A DNA stretch of 11,543 nt. Source: Woeseiaceae bacterium (GTDB taxonomy: Bacteria > Pseudomonadota > Gammaproteobacteria > Steroidobacterales > Woeseiaceae). Below the pieces are notes generated by a model. It saw only the letters and a list, made by a program, of their open reading frames with translations. It searched no databases and was not told where the DNA came from. The stretch is from NCBI GenBank assembly GCA_022615525.1, contig JAKEGN010000420.1, forward strand, positions 1 through 11,543, in the 5' to 3' direction. The position numbers were made by a program, and so were the translations under genes. Shown here piece after piece: positions 6,935 to 11,543 of this stretch (position 1 is the stretch's first letter; the number at the start of each line of letters is the position of its first letter).

Positions 6935-8551
6935 TCAGGGATTGTACGGGTCAATTCCGGCAGACGTCAGGGTCTCGGCTACTTTTTGCAGTTGGCGTTC
7001 GTAGTCGCGCCAGCGCCCCACGGACGAAGAGTACACGGGCTGTCGTACCTGAACGGCACTACCCGTCATCGTCGCAGCTTCGCTTTCATGGAAATTCAGA
7101 CATTCGGGTTGCCAGTCAAGGCCCAATCTGTCGAGCAGCCTCCTGGTCTCACCCTCCAGATTCGTGACAACGTCTTCATAGGTGACGTCGATGATGCGGC
7201 CTGGCAAAACCGCGCGCCAGTGGTCCATCAGCCTGCGGTAGGCTACGTAGTACTGCGCAATCTCATCAAGGTCGTACGACCATGGGTAAGCATCATTGAA
7301 CAGAAACTTGTAGATCGCAAAGCAGGTATCCATTGGAGCTCGCCGCACATGAACAATGCCGGCCTTGGGTAAAGCACGGTGAATGACACCGAGCGATAGA
7401 TAATTTTGCGTCCGTTTGTCGATGAAATGCGGCGTATGTCCGGTGAACGGCCGCGTCCGTTCAATATAGTTTCGTCCGATTGCCGCAGGGTCGGCTTTAA
7501 TACTCTTGCGAACAAGATCGGCATGATCCACCAGTGGTCCCAACTTGCGAACTTCCTGCATCATCGCGGCATTCAGATGCAGCAGTTCGCCGGCCGCGTG
7601 AACGGCCGAGTGACTTGAAAGAATGCGTTCGATGAGGGTAGACCCGGTGCGTGGCAGTCCGACGATGAATATCGGTTCGTTGCTATCGAATCCGGCCATC
7701 TCTTCGTGGAATGCCGATGCAGTGTGATATTCCTGAATGAATTGCAGGGTTTGCAGTTCACTGTCGATTTCAAATCTTAGTGTGCTGCGTTTGTAATTTG
7801 CCCCTGTTTGCAGATACTCGAATGCTCGTTCATGCAAACCGAGCTCCTCGCATTCCTTTGCGAGCGCGTAACAGACCCTGGTTGCGCCGAGCGCAGTGCG
7901 ACACCCCGAAGCAAGCAGCGCTTCCAGTTCCGCCAGGTGATTGTTGTCACCTGTGGCCCGGCGCAATACCGATCGCAGTCCCAGCATTTCGTAGTCGTGT
8001 GCATTGAAACGAATCGCAATCTCGGCAGCTTCGAGGGCCTCGTCGAGCCTGCCAATCAATCTGCATGCGAGCGCAAGTCGGCGATGCGCGGCAGGATTGT
8101 ATCGATCCAGCTCGATCGATTTCCGGCACAGGGCATAGGCAGCCTGCGGCTCGAGGCATCCGGAGAGTACCGTGACCAGGATCTCGAAATGCGCTTCTTC
8201 CGAAATGCTTTGCGTCGACAGATTGAGCGCAAGGTCGCGAGCTTCACCGATGCGACCGAGCGCGAGTAAAGCCCGGCATCGCAGGACCGGTCCGCTGAAA
8301 TCATGAGGAAAATTCTCGGAGCAGCGAATGGCCAGTTTCTCGGCCCGTACGAAGTTGCCTCTCGAAAAATGCACTTCGCCGGCAAGCAGCAGTGTCTCCG
8401 GCGACTCCTCGAACTCATCGAGCAGACGGTTGGAAATGGTCAGCGCGGTCTGGTGGTCACCGGATCTCAAATGCGAGCGCGCGGCGGCAACCAGGGCCCG
8501 AAATTCCGACGGGCTGGTTCGCTCAGACCCTGGCCGATCTCTCAATTGCAA
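6935..8551 (-). CDS. TPR-repeat-containing sulfotransferase
   Basis: A 538-residue cytosolic protein with an N-terminal tetratricopeptide-like helical region (about 15-250, with repeated A-L-x-x-A and small/large helix pairs) and a C-terminal PAPS-dependent sulfotransferase domain (about 290-535). The 5'-phosphosulfate-binding loop is G-L-P-R-T-G-S-T at 298-305; the 3'-phosphate-binding region is H-V-R-R-A-P-M-D at 401-408; the family C-terminal V-R-Q-P-V-Y-S-x-S-V-G-R-W motif is at 502-514. It would transfer sulfate from PAPS to an unknown acceptor, with the TPRs probably binding a peptide or protein partner. No ATG lies near the 5' end: TTG codons at 8551 and 8545 are the candidates, and GGAG (8554-8557) is 2 and 8 bases upstream of them, so 8545 is better spaced. 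The longer form is reported. The gene diverges from a TonB-dependent receptor and is followed 28 bp later by the secreted repeat protein. Confidence 0.93.
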   Translation of the reverse strand: MQLRDRPGSERTSPSEFRALVAAARSHLRSGDHQTALTISNRLLDEFEESPETLLLAGEVHFSRGNFVRAEKLAIRCSENFPHDFSGPVLRCRALLALGRIGEARDLALNLSTQSISEEAHFEILVTVLSGCLEPQAAYALCRKSIELDRYNPAAHRRLALACRLIGRLDEALEAAEIAIRFNAHDYEMLGLRSVLRRATGDNNHLAELEALLASGCRTALGATRVCYALAKECEELGLHERAFEYLQTGANYKRSTLRFEIDSELQTLQFIQEYHTASAFHEEMAGFDSNEPIFIVGLPRTGSTLIERILSSHSAVHAAGELLHLNAAMMQEVRKLGPLVDHADLVRKSIKADPAAIGRNYIERTRPFTGHTPHFIDKRTQNYLSLGVIHRALPKAGIVHVRRAPMDTCFAIYKFLFNDAYPWSYDLDEIAQYYVAYRRLMDHWRAVLPGRIIDVTYEDVVTNLEGETRRLLDRLGLDWQPECLNFHESEAATMTGSAVQVRQPVYSSSVGRWRDYERQLQKVAETLTSAGIDPYNP

Positions 8552-8668
8552 CTCTCCGTTCGATGCGCAACAGTCTACAGGCGCCAGGCGCGAGGCGGGC
8601 AGGCCGTACGCCGGGGCGCCAGCTCGTGCCTGTCTGCGTTCGAAACAGCAAGTTACGTCTCAATTTTG

Positions 8669-8699
8669 CAACAGTTTCTGCAACTGTCTAGAACTGTTG
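8669..8699. promoter_or_regulatory. Operator-like cluster of AACTGT/ACAGTT half-sites
   Basis: CAACAGTT (8669-8676) is the exact reverse complement of AACTGTTG (8692-8699). Within the same 31 bp, ACAGTT (8671-8676) pairs with AACTGT (8682-8687) across five bases, and AACTGT recurs at 8692-8697, ten bases (one helical turn) after the previous one. Three half-sites of one hexamer, overlapping a candidate promoter in a divergent region, look like binding sites for a dimeric regulator. No regulator gene lies in the window. Confidence 0.45.
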
Positions 8700-8805
8700 A
8701 ATATATGCTGTTGCATTAGTACCGCGGTGGGATGAAAATGGCAACGAAGGAGCCGCTGTCATTAAATCAAAGGCAGGGATGCCAGCCACCCATGTTGCAA
8801 GTCCC

Positions 8806-8812
8806 GGGGGAA
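8806..8812 (+). promoter_or_regulatory. Ribosome binding site of the TonB-dependent receptor
   Basis: GGGGGAA ends five bases before the ATG at 8818. An in-frame ATG at 8779 (preceded by AAGG five bases upstream) would add 13 residues; 8818 is preferred because it gives the usual signal-peptide start for this receptor group. Confidence 0.5.
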
Positions 8813-8817
8813 CAAAA

Positions 8818-11543
8818 ATGGCCAGCAATAATCCCAAGCTTTCATCTGCCGTCCGGCGCGCCCTTTGCTCGGCGGTAACCCTGCCCGTCATCCTCCTGTC
8901 GCAGACCAGCCTCTCGCAGGAACAGGAAATCGAGGAAATCATCGTCACGGGCTCACGCATCGCCCGCGATCCGAATATTGGCGCTAACGCTCCGGTGCAG
9001 TCGTTGTCATCCGACGAAATCCAGCTTTCCGGCAATGTCGATCTCGGCGAGACACTGAATCGCCTTCCGGCCTTGTTGGGCAGCAATACGTCGACAAATT
9101 CCATCGGTGGCATCTTTGGTACCGGTTCAGGCGAGACGGCAGGGACTGCCGAGGTCGGTGAAACCATCCTGCAACTTCGCAGTCTCGGCGTCGAACGCAC
9201 GCTGGTGCTCGTAAACGGCCGACGGCACGTGGCGGGCGTAGGCGGTTCCCAAGCGGTGGACATTGGTTCCATCCCGCAACAGCTCATCCAGCGGGTCGAG
9301 GTCCTGACGGGCGGCGCCTCGGCAATTTACGGGGCAGACGCCGTAACCGGAGTGGTCAATTTCATACTCAAGGAAGATTTCGAAGGCCTGAATGTGGATG
9401 TCTCGGGCGGAATGTCGGGAGAGGGCGACGGAGAGAATTACTCGATCAGTGGCCTTTATGGTCTGAACTTCAACAATGACCGCGGGAATTTCACGATAGG
9501 CGTGAACTACACCAAGCGCGAAGCAATACAACACGGCGATCGTGATTGGTCGCGAAACAATGGAGTGGCCAGCGACGATCAGCATCCGGCGTTACGTTTT
9601 CAAACGGGCGACATCGACCCGACGACGACACCGAATTTTGCGCGCTTTTATTCACCTGGCACGGCGTTCCCCTCCACGGTGTCGCCATGCGATCAGTTCG
9701 GATTCGACTATTGCTACGGATTTCACCCGACCGGATTCCCGATCCTGGACCAGGACGGCTTCATCGAACTCTGGCGGGAGGCTTTCCCCGGCGACCCGGA
9801 CCCGGTTTTTACCGACACGGAGCTGGCGCTCATTCAACGCGCGGCGGACTCGCCGACGCGTTTTATCGGCTCGCAGCACAATTTCTCGCTCTCGTCGCCG
9901 GGCGGCGTCATCCTGCCCGGCAGCGTGTTCGACCCGGGGGTCGACCTTGACGGAAATGGCGTTTCCGATTGCGGACAGTCCTACCAGGGCTACTTCAGCA
10001 CCTATGATTTTTCGCCGCCGGCGCTGGGATTCATCGGCGGCTGCTGGATCATCCAGGATGACGGCAGCGTGCGCCCCCTACAGGATGGTGTGATCGCAGG
10101 CGATATCAACCAGTTCGGACCCGATGGCATTGCCGACAATTTCGACGACGATGAATTGTTGCCTGAAGACTGGAAGGCATCCGTCAATATTACCGCCCGG
10201 TACGACCTGTCGGATTCGGCTTCCGTGTTTTTCGAGGGCAAGTATGCCCACCAGGAAACCGAGACGAGTTTTCCGCTGAATACGTTCTGGGACCTGCTGA
10301 CCATTGCGCCGGACAATCCTTACATCGCTCAGCTGCCCCCGGCCCTTGCAGCAGTTGGCCAGGGCGAAGGCCTTTTCCTCACACGCGACCCTACCGACAT
10401 CGGGCCGAACATCGACAAAGGCACTCGCCAGACGGCCCGGTTCGTGGTGGGCCTGGACGGCGAGATGGACAACGGCTGGGCCTGGGAGCTCAGTACAAAT
10501 TACGGTCGGTTCGATCTCGAATTCGAGGACGGGAACCGGCTTATCGTCGATCGATGGTTTGCCGCCATCGACGCCGTCGACGACGGCAACGGCAATCCCA
10601 TTTGCCGCTCCGACATCGACCCGACTCCGCCGACGACGACACCCTTCGACATACCCGCATTCAGCCCGGGCTACTTCACCTTCAACCCGGGCGACGGGTC
10701 CTGCCGGCCGGCGAACATTCTCGGTGGCGTGGGTGCCATCAGCCAGGAGTCGATTGACTTTTTTACCGATACCATCGTGAACAACTTCACGACTGAACAG
10801 TTTGTATTCTCGGCATCCGTGTCCGGTGACATGGGCGAGAACTTCCGACTGTCGGCGGGCAGGATCGGTTTTGCCGCCGGCGCAGAGCTTCGCACCGAAC
10901 GCAGTACATCGGAATTCGATCCACTCGTGCGAGGCATCATGCCGGTTACTACCGACTTCGGCCGGGAAGGCGATCGGCTTGCGGATATTGCTCCCGGCCT
11001 CGCTGGCCCGAACGGGTCTTACGACCAGCGTTCGCTGGTATTCGATTCGGAATCGCTCATCCAGAACGTCAGCGGAAACTATGATGTCGGCGACATTTTC
11101 GGTGAGGTCTCCGTGCCGCTGCTGGCCGACAAGCCCTTCGCACAGGAGTTGACCTTCGATGCCGCGGCAAGAGTCTCGAACTACTCGACCATCGGCACAA
11201 CCTTGACCTGGAAGGCCGGCGGTTCCTGGACGCCGATCGGAGACACGCTACGGTTCCGTGGTGGCTATTCCGTTGCGGTTCGTGCACCAAATATCGATGA
11301 GTTGTTCTCGCCGTCCCAGGGTGCGTTCTTCCGGCCGGTCGACCCTTGCGACTCCGCCGAGATCGCGGCCTTGCTCGCGGCCGGGGACCCGCGGGGTCCC
11401 ATTCGCCAGGCGAATTGCCTCGCCGACGGCATACCCGCGAGCTTCACGGATCCCCTGACGGCCCGTTTTGTCGGCGAGACCAGTGGCAATCCGAACTTGC
11501 AGGAAGAGGAGGCTGATACGATTACCTTCGGCTTTGTCCTGAC
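8818..11543 (+). CDS. TonB-dependent outer-membrane receptor, 3' end beyond window
   Basis: An open frame of 908 codons with no stop before the window edge. Residues 1-33 form a signal peptide with K-L-S-S-A-V-R-R-A-L near its start. A TonB box (E-E-I-I-V-T-G-S-R-I, 39-48) leads into the plug domain (about 50-165), with L-R-S-L-G-V-E-R-T-L-V-L-V-N-G-R-R and G-G-A-S-A-I-Y-G-A-D-A-V-x-G-V-V-N-F both intact. The rest is beta-barrel, including A-I-D-A-V plus P-I-C-R-S (about 585-600) and G-N-P-N-L near the right edge; only the last strands are missing. It would import a substrate across the outer membrane using TonB-ExbBD energy. The eight mature cysteines fall in four close pairs (291/299, 385/409, 596/629, 844/867). 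A D-L-D-G-N-G-V-S-D stretch (376-384) resembles a calcium-binding loop. The substrate is unknown; no siderophore or polysaccharide genes are adjacent. Confidence 0.96.
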   Translation, partial: MASNNPKLSSAVRRALCSAVTLPVILLSQTSLSQEQEIEEIIVTGSRIARDPNIGANAPVQSLSSDEIQLSGNVDLGETLNRLPALLGSNTSTNSIGGIFGTGSGETAGTAEVGETILQLRSLGVERTLVLVNGRRHVAGVGGSQAVDIGSIPQQLIQRVEVLTGGASAIYGADAVTGVVNFILKEDFEGLNVDVSGGMSGEGDGENYSISGLYGLNFNNDRGNFTIGVNYTKREAIQHGDRDWSRNNGVASDDQHPALRFQTGDIDPTTTPNFARFYSPGTAFPSTVSPCDQFGFDYCYGFHPTGFPILDQDGFIELWREAFPGDPDPVFTDTELALIQRAADSPTRFIGSQHNFSLSSPGGVILPGSVFDPGVDLDGNGVSDCGQSYQGYFSTYDFSPPALGFIGGCWIIQDDGSVRPLQDGVIAGDINQFGPDGIADNFDDDELLPEDWKASVNITARYDLSDSASVFFEGKYAHQETETSFPLNTFWDLLTIAPDNPYIAQLPPALAAVGQGEGLFLTRDPTDIGPNIDKGTRQTARFVVGLDGEMDNGWAWELSTNYGRFDLEFEDGNRLIVDRWFAAIDAVDDGNGNPICRSDIDPTPPTTTPFDIPAFSPGYFTFNPGDGSCRPANILGGVGAISQESIDFFTDTIVNNFTTEQFVFSASVSGDMGENFRLSAGRIGFAAGAELRTERSTSEFDPLVRGIMPVTTDFGREGDRLADIAPGLAGPNGSYDQRSLVFDSESLIQNVSGNYDVGDIFGEVSVPLLADKPFAQELTFDAAARVSNYSTIGTTLTWKAGGSWTPIGDTLRFRGGYSVAVRAPNIDELFSPSQGAFFRPVDPCDSAEIAALLAAGDPRGPIRQANCLADGIPASFTDPLTARFVGETSGNPNLQEEEADTITFGFVL

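Larger units (their letters stand above)
8552..8817. promoter_or_regulatory. Divergent intergenic region between sulfotransferase and TonB-dependent receptor
   Basis: This 266-bp gap must hold the promoters of both divergent genes. The half next to the sulfotransferase (8552-8640) is GC-rich; the stretch 8640-8720 is markedly AT-richer. A candidate receptor promoter is TTGCAA (8666-8671), 17 bp, then TAGAAC (8689-8694), matching the sigma-70 consensus at 4 of 6 bases in each box; it overlaps the inverted repeats at 8669-8699. No convincing promoter was found for the sulfotransferase. Confidence 0.45.

Noticed and set aside
8303..8735. Overlapping plus-strand frames of 99-138 codons at the 5' end of the sulfotransferase
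   Set aside because: They lie mostly antisense to the TPR region, lack ribosome binding sites and carry no recognisable domain.
8688..9585. Minus-strand frames of 152 and 199 codons within the receptor gene
   Set aside because: The plus-strand frame is continuous, with signal peptide, TonB box and plug motifs, so the minus-strand frames are shadows.

Overview
The window is GC-rich, densely coding proteobacterial chromosome. A TonB-dependent outer-membrane receptor, several Sec-type signal peptides and a TPR-sulfotransferase point to a Gram-negative. The receptor N-terminus, with its K-L-S-x-A-V-R-R-A-L stretch followed by a TonB box, most resembles environmental gammaproteobacteria; that placement is an inference from recall, not a search. 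No phage, transposase, CRISPR array, rRNA or tRNA gene was seen.

Layout from left to right: (1) a short plus-strand protein with a helix-hairpin-helix-like domain (3-353), possibly cut at its N-terminus by the window edge; (2) a 194-bp convergent gap holding a large palindromic repeat; (3) five minus-strand genes in a row. Read in their own direction these are a TPR-sulfotransferase (8551 to 6935), a large secreted protein with three internal repeats and a Tyr/Gly-rich segment (6906 to 4738), a second copy of the palindromic repeat, an adenine deaminase (4608 to 3574), an MsbA-like ABC exporter (3554 to 1761), and an exported zinc carboxypeptidase-like enzyme of the AstE/AspA family (1603 to 548); (4) a 266-bp divergent regulatory region (8552-8817); (5) a plus-strand TonB-dependent receptor from 8818 that runs off the right edge with 908 codons visible.

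Two tight pairs look cotranscribed: sulfotransferase with the secreted repeat protein (28-bp gap), and adenine deaminase with the ABC exporter (19-bp gap). The peptidase is 157 bp beyond the exporter and may have its own promoter; that gap shows no convincing terminator. No intergenic stretch exceeds 300 bp.

The points most worth following are the divergent receptor/TPR-sulfotransferase pair around a cluster of AACTGT/ACAGTT sites, the unexplained secreted repeat protein cotranscribed with the sulfotransferase, the paired ~84-bp palindromes (one nested inside a second inverted repeat), and the strict pairing of cysteines in the receptor. None of these proves a new system; the conserved but functionally unassigned sulfotransferase-receptor neighbourhood is the best candidate here.
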